Below are positions 9,856 to 19,588 of a stretch of DNA of 64,000 nt, piece by piece. The position numbers were made by a program, and so were the translations under genes. Each line of letters starts with the position of its first letter. The first letter of the stretch is position 1. Below the pieces are notes generated by a model. It did not search any database, was not told the origin of the DNA, and saw only the letters and a list, made by a program, of their open reading frames with translations. Origin of the DNA: Massariosphaeria phaeospora (Eukaryota > Ascomycota > Dothideomycetes > Pleosporales); the NCBI GenBank assembly GCA_011032825.1, contig JAADJZ010000019.1:496001-560000 (forward strand). Direction: 5' to 3'.

Positions 9856-12800
9856 CTAGCGCGGGTCTTTCTTGCGGCCTTCCTCCCGTAGCATCCCCTG
9901 GTACTGGACTTTGAGGCTGATTGAAAGATCGTCGTAATCCTCTCTAGAGAAGGTGTGGTCATCTTCTTCGTCGTATGCGATGTCCTCGCGTCCTACCGCG
10001 GCGGACTGCGGCGCCTTGTAAATGACACACTGGGGCTTGCGGATGTCGATGCGACCGGTTTGAGGTCGGACACCTTGCTGGACCTTCTTTTCTTCACGAG
10101 CAGCCGTCTCTTCACGAGCAGCTTTTTCTTCACGAGCAGCCTTGTCTTCGCGAGCGGCCATCTCTTCCCGGACAGCCTGCCTCTCTTCCTCTGGTGCGAC
10201 TCCGGCCATGCGCTGGTTTTCTTGGTCCTGGGCGCTGACCTGGTTGAGCTTCTTCCGGGCAAAAGCTGGCAGTCGATTGAACTCCTCCTGGCTCAGGAAC
10301 GAATTGGGGATCATGTCAGTGGAGGAAGAGCCGCTCGTATGATCTCCATCTGTTCCGTCGCTGATCCCGTCTCCCGCGAGCGAGCCTCCACTGCTTCGCG
10401 GACTATCATCTCCATCAATCGCATCGTTGTTGCCGGCAATAGTCTCAATGTACTCTTCAGCGTCTTCGCGTGCGATGATCTCCTCGTTGATCTGCGTCAT
10501 CTCGTGCTCCACAGCCGCAATTCGCGCCCGTGACAGATGTTGATCATCGAAACGCGTCACCATATCTCCGTCCTCGGTCAGCATAGGGACAAGGGGCTCC
10601 TTGAATGCAGTAACTGATTCTTTCTCAGCATTGCAGTGCAGTTCCCAAAGTTCAGGTGAAATCTTCTGCAACGCCACCACAATGGCTGAATGCGCGGTTC
10701 TGCAAAAGGCCGGGTCGAAGAATTCTGCCGGAACGTCTTTCGGATCCACGGTCGCCAATTCCGCATCGGTATGCTTTCGGCAAGCATACTGCAGCATCCT
10801 GCGCTCATGGACCAACCGGTTCGGTGCATGGGACTGGTAGAAGTGCCGCACTCCGCATTTTTTCTTCCATTTCGCTAGCTCTTCGTTTAGCTGATCATTC
10901 TTGTGGATGGCCACGTCATAATAAAGATTGTGCCAATTGTTCAGCACAGATCCAATCTGTCTAAGATTGCTCTCCAACTCCTTCGTATCCTTCAGGTACG
11001 TTGCCTTCAATTCGGTGAGCTCGTTCTCGAGAGGCTCTTGATGCTGAAGCAGAAGAGTGAGTTGCTGTTGGCAACTCAATAAATCAATCGTCGTGTTATG
11101 GAAGACAGGTCGCGCTTCAGTCTGAGAGATAATATCATTGAGATACTCGTTCAACACCGAAACCTGCTTCTCCAAAACGGTCTTTTCTTGATTCAGCGTC
11201 TCGACTCTGGTATTGAGCTGTCGGACATCGGCTTGACGGAACTCTTCTTCGAGACGATGCATCCCAACCTCGTCATCGAGCTTGTCGAAGCTCGTCTGGA
11301 GCTCGTTATTCTTGACTTGTTCAGCGTTGAGCTTGTCGTGAAGCATTCCATTCATAGTAATGGCCTCGACGGTATGTTCCGAGATGAGTTGACTTATCGC
11401 ATCGATATTAATGTAAGAATTAGCCTCAAACTTGCCGAGAAGATCGATCTCGGTCTTTGGCTTGAGATTGGATGCGATTGCACGAATGCAGTCTTCGAAA
11501 CTGCTCATGAGTTCCATGTTCCCACTCAACTTGGCTTTGACGAGCTTCAGCTCGTTCTCCGTCTTCGTGGTCTCGGCTCTGGTGTCTTTCGCTTCCTTGA
11601 TGCGTTTAGTATTCTCGCCAGATAGATCGTTGCACTTGCTCAACAAGTTCTGGATGTCCATCTTCTGAGATCGCGCTAAGGTGCGCAGCTGGGCGTTCTC
11701 CGCTTGAATCTCATTGAACATTTCCAGCATCTGTGTCCTCTGACTCTGGGTGCCGTTTCGGTAATGTTGGATGCACAGTTCAAGTCTAGTCTTGTCCACC
11801 TTGACAAGTCGAACGGCTTCCAGATTTTGCTTCAAATTGTGGCGGGTCTCAGTCTTTGAGTACAGGGCGTCATACTCCAAGCCTTCGACCTGCTTGTCGA
11901 CGAGCTTCTGCTTTTCGGTTGCTGCTTGGAGGAGGCGTCGCTGGTTGTCCTTCAGTTCTTGGATCTCCTTCCTGGCGCTATCGAGTTCCTCTGCCCGTTG
12001 TTTTCCGACTTCCACGTCTTTTTGTCGTGCTTCTTCTAAGCTCTTCATGTCCGTCTTCTTATTCTTATAGCGCTTTTGTAACTCCTTGGTACTAGCTTTC
12101 AAGAGTTTGTTGGACTCGATAGCTTCGTCGCGCTCTTTCTCGACCTTGGCCAGCTCCTCGGCCAGGGTGGAATTGGAGCTCGTCCATGCCTGACGATCAA
12201 GCCGGTACTGCTCATCTCGCTTTCCGGCATCTTCCTGCAGTTCCTCAATCTTAGCAACGTTCTTTTCAACGCGGCTCCTTGTATCCTGGAGAAGGGAGCG
12301 CGCAGCATCCCGCTCTTCGATAGCGACACCCAGTCGTTCCTCCACGTCCAGGGCGTATGCATTGCATGTATCTCGCTCCTTCTGCATGCGTCGTAGATCC
12401 ATCACAAGCTTGCGTAGATCCTTGTTGACACGCTTCAGCTGTAGAGAATGCGCATCATCTCGATCGGACAAGTGACCGAGGGCAACCTGGAGCCGATCTT
12501 CGATGTCAAGGCCGTGTGCCCAATATGTATCGCGGTCTCTCAGAGCCGTTCGTAAGTCAGAGGAAAGCTTTCGCAGCTGCTTCTTCATTCCGCTCGTCGC
12601 TTCTGCCGCATCGGGGGTGGGCTATGTTTTGTTAGCAATTGCGCTGGCGCTTACTAGAGTACCAAGATATACTTACGTTGCTAAGTCTAATCAGCTTTGA
12701 TAGTATGCCAGAGAAAGGTCGCGAATGCGCATTCTTCGATCCGCCATTGTAGTCACCATGAGTGCTCATCGACGACGCATCGATACGCTGCCCGCGCATG

Positions 12801-12952
12801 AGGATGATCTGTTCATCGAGAGGAGTCGACACGCGACGCGCGACTTTCTCAAGCTCTGCTCGGCCCTGGACTGTGGGAGGCTTCTTTGCGGTCTTGTCGG
12901 GAGGACCCTCGTCGCGGTTGGGGTCGTGAGCCCGCGGCATGTTGGCTGCCAT
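9856..12952 (-). CDS. Long coiled-coil protein, 1013 aa
   Basis: Exons 12952-12677 and 12621-9856. The 55-nt intron has donor GTAAGT, a GCTAAC branch point and a CATAG acceptor, and joins RLSN to PTPDAAEATSG in frame. Exon 1 is a basic, Pro-containing head of 92 residues. Residues about 100-560 are almost unbroken heptad-type coiled coil (KERDEAIESNKLLKASTKEL and similar). About 560-760 is a more globular part with an NRLVHERRMLQYACRKH segment. The tail holds an acidic DDSPRSSGGS linker and a run of AAREEK/AAREDK 7-mers, then ends in KDPR. Architecture suggests a structural or cytoskeletal/tether protein, but I recognise no defined family. No transmembrane segment is seen. It is divergent from the RWD-RING gene, with which it shares a 450-bp promoter region. 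Confidence 0.85.
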
Positions 12953-13402
12953 GGACCGGACCTTGAGTACTGATCTCGCGGACTCTCAACGTGACTGGCT
13001 GCTTTGTTTAACACAGATATTCTTTAATGGTTGCGCTGACTCGATTCTCGAGTAGAGGCCACAGGCGGGTTTGAGTGGAGATCTTTGGTGGAGGAAGAAT
13101 GTCGGGGTGTTGTGTGTACACAAGGCTCTTATGAGTGCCGAGTGCATACGTCACTCCGGTGGGGTCTCATGGGTGACCGCGCTGGAAAGTGCTCAGCATT
13201 TTAAGTTCATTCGCCGTTGTCTAGACGATGAGCTCATTGTGTGTTTTTGGGAAAGAGAGTACGGTGGCGAACCGAGCCGTGTTCATGCACAATACAGTGA
13301 ACAACAACCATCCCGAAGATTGATTTAAAAATGAGCTGCCTCGGCCCAGGTAGTATTGTCCACACATAAACACTACACTCCAGACATCTTTACACAGACA
13401 AA
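12953..13402. other. Bidirectional promoter region
   Basis: 450 bp between the start codons of two divergent genes. No clear TATA box or repeat seen. Confidence 0.4.
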
Positions 13403-14017
13403 ATGGTGTCAATTGTGCCTATCAACAAAAACAGCGTGATGGAACAGGAGCTGGCTTCTCTCTTGCACGTTTACCCAAATGAACTAACGATCACCTCTGA
13501 CCGCCATCTCGCGGAATTCTCGTTGGCTGTTGAATATCACAGTCTCAATCGCGTATACTTAGATCATTGCGAGATATCGGTGCTGCATCTCCCACCGGTA
13601 CGCGTCGGTTTCATAGAGCCATACGATTATCCGGCCCACTCTCCTCCAATCGTGGAGCTGGAGGCTTCTTGGCTCCTAGATTACGATAAGTCAGGTATTT
13701 TAGAGGACCTGGAGATGTTGTGGGATCGAAACGGCCATGCGCCGGTGCTGGCCGCCTACATCAACAAACTGAAGGAGCGCGCTTTGACTTTATCTCGCGT
13801 GGACAGCGTTGACTTATCTGACGAGGCTGTTTATCCCCTCCGGGATTACGTTCTGGAGGTCGAACCGGAACAGCTTAATAAGGGATATCAATGTGCCGGC
13901 TGCATGGAGACGAAGAAAGACGCCGATTGCTACTCTGTTCACAGCTGTGGTTATATGTACTGCGCCCAATGTACGCAGAATATACGTGATCAATTAGAGT
14001 CGTGCAGTCATTGCTGA
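13403..14017 (+). CDS. RWD domain plus C-terminal RING-like finger, 204 aa
   Basis: Single exon from ATG 13403. Residues about 10-130 (MEQELASLLHVYPNELTI onward, with a YPAHSPP-like turn) look like an RWD domain, as in RNF14/Itt1 or RNF25-type ubiquitin ligases. The last 45 residues carry cysteine pairs CAGC, then SCGYMYC-AQC, and finally CSHC directly before the stop. This matches a C3HC4 RING, except that the usual His after the third Cys is Tyr (CGY). The protein stops exactly at the last zinc ligand, which is unusually short; RNF14-type RBR ligases continue with IBR and RING2. The 3' end, including the stop, lies in a 33-bp sequence repeated at 16051, so truncation by an insertion is possible. 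Activity as an E3 ligase is inference. Confidence 0.75.
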   Translation: MVSIVPINKNSVMEQELASLLHVYPNELTITSDRHLAEFSLAVEYHSLNRVYLDHCEISVLHLPPVRVGFIEPYDYPAHSPPIVELEASWLLDYDKSGILEDLEMLWDRNGHAPVLAAYINKLKERALTLSRVDSVDLSDEAVYPLRDYVLEVEPEQLNKGYQCAGCMETKKDADCYSVHSCGYMYCAQCTQNIRDQLESCSHC

Positions 14018-14019
14018 CT
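13987..14019. repeat. 33-bp direct repeat, left copy
   Basis: Begins TGATCAATTAGAGTCGTGCA and ends CATTGCTGACT; identical to 16051-16083. It covers the last codons and stop of the RWD-RING gene. The flanking bases differ on both sides of the two copies. Confidence 0.9.
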
Positions 14020-14227
14020 CTGTGACGGTGGCACTTGAACCATTGGTTACCGAACCTGTCCAGATTGAGCGTGAGAGAAGACGTAGAGATTGTATAGAGT
14101 CTCTGAGTTGATCTTCTGCCTACCGCGCTGCTGTTTCAAGCAAGTAATATAAGTAAATTTCGTTAGACCTTCAATTCCCGTACTATCCCGTCGTACATAT
14201 GTATCGCCGACTTCCCCAGCCTCGACC

Positions 14228-15056
14228 TCAGTCTTGCAAAATCCTGTCCATGAGATCGATCTGCCGATGACCCACCCTCGTGTAGTTCTTCACATACCGC
14301 TCACCCCAATCTCCTTGGAAGGTGCCATACGTCACCTGAGGCTTCGTAGTACAGAACCCAATCATCAAGTCGTAGAAGTACTTCTTTCTGCCGGGCGGTC
14401 GTGGGATTTCGGCTATGATACGGTCCCAATCAGCTTGCGTGGCCGTGACGATGTCGCCCTGTACAATGCATTAGTAGGTGTGGTACAGTGTGGCAAATTC
14501 AAAAGATCTACTGACCAGCGTCTGTTTCGCGAGCTCGGGCCCCAGGAGTTCGGTCACGGTTCCTGCGGCCGTGTACTGGACTTCTAGTTCCTTGTAAGGA
14601 TATATCAATGCGTTGGTGTGCAGTGCAATCGCATCCCACACGAGCTGGATTCGCTGATCATCCCAGGCCGCTCCGCCCTCGCGGCGTATAAACTTGGCCG
14701 CCGCAATCGCGCCGTCTACCTCGAAGGTTTTGTCATTGGACACGATCTCCGTATTGTTGCTCCTATAGTCCTCGTGAGTAATGATCGAAGAGGGGAATAT
14801 AAGCGCTGTATACGTACCAGCCAAGGTCATGCAGTATGGTCGCGACACCGACAGCTTCGTGGTCGATTTTCGAACGGTTCGATGGCGGGAGGCGGTTCAG
14901 CATTGCTTGGCCGTTGAGCCAGGCTCGCATCACGTGGGAGTAGCCTTGGTAGGGGAGTTCGGCTTCGGCGAGGGCAATAGATGCATTAATCATCGCCGTA
15001 TTTGGGACTGGGATGCCCGCAATGATGCGGGTCATAGAGTTGAGTATGGCAACCAT
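14228..15056 (-). CDS. HD-domain hydrolase, cyanamide hydratase-like (DDI2/DDI3 type)
   Basis: Exons 15056-14818, 14762-14516 and 14458-14228; 238 aa. Introns of 55 nt (donor GTACGT, end CTATAG) and 57 nt (donor GTCAGT, end TACAG) both restore the frame. The order of motifs matches fungal HD-domain proteins related to cyanamide hydratase and yeast DDI2/DDI3: IPVPNT near the N-terminus, YSHVMRAW (first metal His), ILHDLGW (the HD pair), a conserved VDGAIAA helix, ALHTN, and a C-terminal FYDLMIGF/NYTRVGHRQ region. Related enzymes hydrate cyanamide to urea, but many family members have unknown substrates. ATG 15056 sits in a perfect CCACCATGG context; an in-frame ATG at 15134 would add 26 residues. 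The gene lies wholly inside the segment bounded by 33-bp direct repeats. Confidence 0.85.
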
Positions 15057-15334
15057 GGTGGGCTGAAAGCTGCACTGACAGTGCACGGGAGCTGAGCTGT
15101 GTCGGCACAGTGATTCGAGACTTCTAAAGGGCATGAGACATGTGCTTCTTATAGACGCGCCGGTGATGTGCTAATCGGTTTCCACTAAGATGACCGGCAT
15201 TTCCTCCACCCTTCCTCGGACTCCAAGCCGTTTTGTCACATCGAAAATCGGACCCTAAAACGCGAAATCGCTCGCCTCGTCAAGACCAATGAGGAAACTG
15301 GAAGATCTGCATGAGAAGGAATGAGAAGGATATC

Positions 15335-15615
15335 TTACAAAGTTAATATGTTGATGCCTGCGAAGGACATCCAAATCCACAGGGCATCGCTCCTACAGCC
15401 CTTCCGACGCGTGTTCCGGTAGCAAACAAACGGGCTGAACCTGCGCATATTGAGCGGATAATATAAGCCTTTGTCGTTAGGGTCCGTAGGGTCGGTGGAG
15501 TGTGGACGTAGGGACATAACCGACGTGCATTAGTGCGAGACATGCTAAGCTGCTGATAGTCTATGAGGATGTGTATCTTACTGAGATATGCATAGAAAGC
15601 AAAAGCAGTGGCCAT
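15335..15615 (-). CDS. Possible 55-aa small membrane protein
   Basis: Proposed exons 15615-15582 and 15468-15335. The 113-nt intron has donor GTAAGA and ends CCCTAACGACAAAG, and the phases agree. The product starts MATAFAFYAYLS (short hydrophobic), continues with a basic RNTRRKGCRSD loop and ends with a hydrophobic ALWIWMSFAGINILTL segment, as in a small two-helix membrane protein. I cannot name a family, and a chance frame is possible. It lies inside the segment bounded by 33-bp repeats, divergent from nothing obvious. Confidence 0.35.
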
Positions 15616-16471
15616 CGATCAACAATGAGAACTCATCGGATTAATACCAAACCAAGAAGAATCGAAGAATTGCCGGCTTAAATTTGGTCTTAACGTTTGG
15701 AGACACGTCGAGAGGGCAGCTCGACGGTACAGATCCATTCGTCTTCTAAAGGTCAAGGCGTGGGATAGGACTTTGCGCTGATTAAATTCATCGTAAACGC
15801 ACCAGACGATAACGTCTGTGAGATCAAGGTTCGGGCCTCCCCTTGCTAGCTCTGAGCATTTCTGCAGAGTTCTACTGTAGTGGGGTGGGGAAGGTCGGAG
15901 TCGGATGTCGGATCGGAAACATCGGGACATCCGTTCCTACCGCTCGTACGAGATACCGATATATTACGGAATTATATCTTTTATGCGTCAGAAAGTTCGT
16001 TTCTAGTTAACAGCTGTAGTTTATTTAACACTGTCGGGTCCTAATTCGATTGATCAATTAGAGTCGTGCAGTCATTGCTGACTATGTTGACTACCGTGCT
16101 ATAGAGAGGTCGTCTTCGGAATGTATTAGGTGTCGGTTGGACGGCGACGGGTGTAAAAGCCTTTGAGACTGGACGAGGTGAGGTCGACGAGGCATGCGAG
16201 GGAGGGAAAGATAAAGTTGGTCAGTGTATTAGGTGCGGATGCGGTCGCGGCCTCGCGGTGATGTTTCGAGGGGCCGCCACCGTTTTTCTTATACGCACTC
16301 CAACTTTCCTGCTACAAAACTCATGGTTCCCTCTCGATCTTTAACAACTGACCGTATTCCAATCCACCCTTGCGGTTGAGACCGTCTCTTGTCACTTGTG
16401 TACCAGGTGGTCGATCCCATTTGTACCCGTTCTCCAGCATCGCCGCATAGCATATACATCTCCTTCTTCTC
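15616..16471. other. Intergenic region including right 33-bp repeat
   Basis: A 103-codon frame on the minus strand (15930-15619) has no recognisable content and is left uncalled. 15950-16045 is AT-rich. The right copy of the 33-bp repeat is at 16051-16083. The remainder is the 3' flank of the phosphotransferase gene. Confidence 0.4.
16051..16083. repeat. 33-bp direct repeat, right copy
   Basis: Identical to 13987-14019, in the same orientation, 2064 bp apart. It still encodes the end of the RING finger (QLESCSHC-stop) but has no gene upstream of it. Confidence 0.9.
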
Positions 16472-18255
16472 TCAATCCTCCTCATGATCATCAAACGGAA
16501 AGTGATCCACCAAGGACCTCCTCTCATCTTCCGTCTCGCATAACTCCAGCGACGCGTTCCGAATCGCTTCTTTCATCTCCTTAGCCATCTCGAGATGCTC
16601 ATCGTTTTCCACCCATCCGATTGCGTTAGTCCCCATCATAGCTCTCATATCCGCGACATCATCGTACTTCTCCTCTTGCTGTTTGAACTCTTCCATGCAC
16701 TGTACTATCTCATCGTGCGAGTATGTTACCGGACACTCGGTAGCCAATGCCGGTGTAGAAGTAGCGCCATCATCGGTGGAAACGTGAAGTGGACATTTGC
16801 TCATCACGTCGATGATGGTGTGTTTTAGTGAGAGGGAGTCGCCCTCCCACGGCGCAGCGGCTCTATCGTAGAGTTTTGCACGAAGCATAAGGGACTCATC
16901 ATGTATGGCGTCGAAGTGGTCTGGCAAGTGTCGTCTCATCGAGTCTGTGTAATAACAGTGAAGATTTTTCTTGCGCAGTCTCTCTTCCAGGTTATGTTGT
17001 TCCGCTGGCGTGAGAGACTCAAGATTAGCGGGCAGCGCGGTCGGTGGCGTAATCTGTGCTGTTGATTCCGAATTACCCCAGTTCTGTACACATCTCGGCA
17101 CGCCTGCGCATAGTGCGAGGGGAAGGATGGCGGCGTGCTGCCAGTCGATAATGCCGGTAATTTCGTTGTTGTCGTTGATCAGTATATTGCTTGGCGAGAA
17201 GTCGGGATGGCGTAGTGTGGGCCGCGTAAACCGCTCTGGCACGTCAAGACTAGGGGCAAGTTTTAGATAGTCGGAGAGAAATTTGGCGTGCGTGGCTGGC
17301 AACCGTTCTTTGAATCCATGAAGTTCGCTTACGCTCCTTTCGTAATGAAGCCGCGGTTTACCGTGCTGTTTCAAAGACCCCAGCTCACGCCTCGCCGGGG
17401 CTTCAAAGCATTGCGAAAAGTTATTCCCTATCAGCATTAGGGGTGAATTTGACAAAAGCTTACCCAAACATACAAGGCCCTTTATCCACATGCAGTGCTG
17501 CTCGCTGCTGATACCACCAAGCATATGTCGCAAGAGGCCCGACAATGATTTTCCCGCGCTCTGAATCCTGGACCGGAACCATTTTCTCCGTCGTGAGATC
17601 GTTGTCGAAGTACAGACTTCCGCTAGCAGGGAACGGAATGCTCATGTAGCGGACTTCAATGTCAACGATCTGTTTCGTAATGGAAGTCAATACTTCCGGT
17701 TCTAAAGAGAACCAGGTGTCGCTCAGTGGCTTTCCTTCTAGCTTCTCGAGCAGCAAGTACTCTGTGCCGACGGGATTCGCAGATGTACACGAGTATCCCA
17801 GGACTTTGGGAACCGGAATGCTGTGTTGACGAAGTAAAGTAAGAGTAGCAGCTTCGCTAGCTGTAGCATAATGCGCGGGCGCGGTTATGCGGAATGGTAT
17901 TCGGGCAAGAACCTTGCGGTCATCATTGAGAGTAGCTTGCAGCACGCGATTGAAACCGCCTTCTACAAGCTTTGTGATGGATACGAGGTCTCCGACAGGT
18001 CGTCCAACAGAGTGACATAATACGTTGGCAAGTTCATTGACATTGAAGTTCAAACGTCGCTCGCTACGGCGGAGCTCCTCGTTGAAACTAATATGCCAGT
18101 CATCAGCTGGGTATGGATTGCATGTGCAATGCGCGCGTGTAAGGGACGGACAGAAATCTGCCACCGGTGTACTCAAGCAGGTTCGGCCCAAACGAAGGTC
18201 TCTTCCACGAGGAACTAGAAAGGCGTCGACAGGAGAGAAGCTGTGGCGACCTCAT
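16472..18255 (-). CDS. Mitochondrial APH-type phosphotransferase, AIM9-like
   Basis: Exons 18255-18152, 18087-17474 and 17427-16472; 557 aa. The first 20 residues (MRSPQLLSCRRLSSSSWKRP) look like a mitochondrial presequence. LEYTGGRFLFNEELRRSERR then matches the family start and is produced only by splicing out 18151-18088 (donor GTCCGT, acceptor TTAG). The second intron, 17473-17428 (GTATGT...GATAG), gives KGPWNNF. The kinase core follows: EGGFNRVLQA loop, VLARIPF with the ATP-site Lys replaced by Arg, catalytic HPDFSPSNILI (Asp and Asn of the Brenner motif) and the metal site IIDWQHA. The C-terminus is acidic. AIM9 family proteins affect yeast mitochondrial inheritance; their phosphoacceptor is unknown. 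Membership is judged from motifs. Confidence 0.88.
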
Positions 18256-19588
18256 TATCGAGACCAGGAAGGAACGATGAAAAGGGCGAGGCGAAGATTG
18301 GGATTCAATTTGCGCTAGTGTGGATACGTGGCGCAGCGGCCCAGGCTCAACATGGTTAGGGGTGGCTGTGCACTCATCTCGCCATCATGATCGCTGTGTA
18401 CGTCTGCCTTTGTGACTTGCAAAGTATCTAGAATGCCACGAATCTTGGGCAGTGCATCTTGGTGGCAGTCGTATGGCACGTACGTAGATAAATAATCTGC
18501 TTCTCGACCGGTGCCAAGACAGGGGTCAAACCCGGAGGAGTAGGTCCAAGCCGAGGCATACTTTGCTCTACTGGATTTGGTCGTCACTGTGGACAACTGC
18601 CTCGGCTTATTTTGCGACATGTTCTTGTAAGCTGATGGTGAGGATGGACGTAAGGGGATTCGGCTGTGTTCCGGTGTACGTCCGAGGCTTTTGTTGCTTC
18701 AGTACACCGATCCCAAACCCAGGCTAGACAGAAGCACTGAAGCAGGAGGGCGACACGACACGGGTGAAGTGAAGTTTTGCCTGGAGTTGGAGTCAGCTCG
18801 AATGGGGTCGTCTCAGCTGGGACTAGGCGGTGGCGCAAGCTGTGGCGTGGGGCTGGTGCGTTCTGGCCAATCGGCGGCGTGCCTGCCCGGAACCGGCCTG
18901 GCAGCTTCAGCCGGCTCTGCATTAACCCCGTCGTCTGAACTCAGTCTCGACTTCACGACATCGAGAGACCTCGGTCATTTATTGTTCAATATCGAGCGTC
19001 GACTTTACCGGCTCCCAATGATCCCGTGCGTTCCGATAGGACCGCCCTCAGGAGCGAACTGCGCTTCACAGGATCCGGTTTTGCACTGCCCCCCTCCAAG
19101 ACGCGCCCTCAGTCCCTGACTTCTGGGCATTCCGCCATCGCAACCATTGCCACCGGCGTCCGATTCTGCCTCGCTTGGCTAGCAATCTTCCGCGCGTTGA
19201 CCAGTGCGATGCTCGACGGTTCCGCTCGCATCTAGCATCTTCTGGGAATTCGTATGCCCCACAAGCATCCATGGATGAATTCGCCGCCCAATGGGGCAAG
19301 GCAGCGGCCCGCCGAGTAAGGCTTTGGCGGACCACTCTTATTCTCCGGGAGGAGTTCAGGTGATGCACCAAGTGCCGAGGAGGTAGGCTTTGGTATCACG
19401 CACCCGTGACACAGCCTCCTTTGAGCTGTATATGGACCTTCCGCTGCGTGCTTCGCGCTGTCAGACCTTATTTAGATATCAATCATCTTACCGTTCCGTG
19501 GCCCCCAATTTGTGGAAGTCAGCCGATTACTCCTCCTCATATCCTTTCCAAGCGACATCAGATTGCGGTTCACTCTTTGTCTACTAAC
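18256..19588. other. Intergenic region with an uncertain 101-codon frame
   Basis: An ATG-initiated minus-strand frame (18620-18315) encodes 101 residues starting MSQNKPRQLSTVTTKSS, with no recognisable motif. I cannot say whether it is real. The rest is the 5' flank of the Ca2+-ATPase gene, with nothing else identified. Confidence 0.3.

Noticed and set aside
15619..15930. 103-codon minus-strand frame with ATG
   Set aside because: No motif, no promoter signal, overlaps the start region of another candidate; too weak to call.
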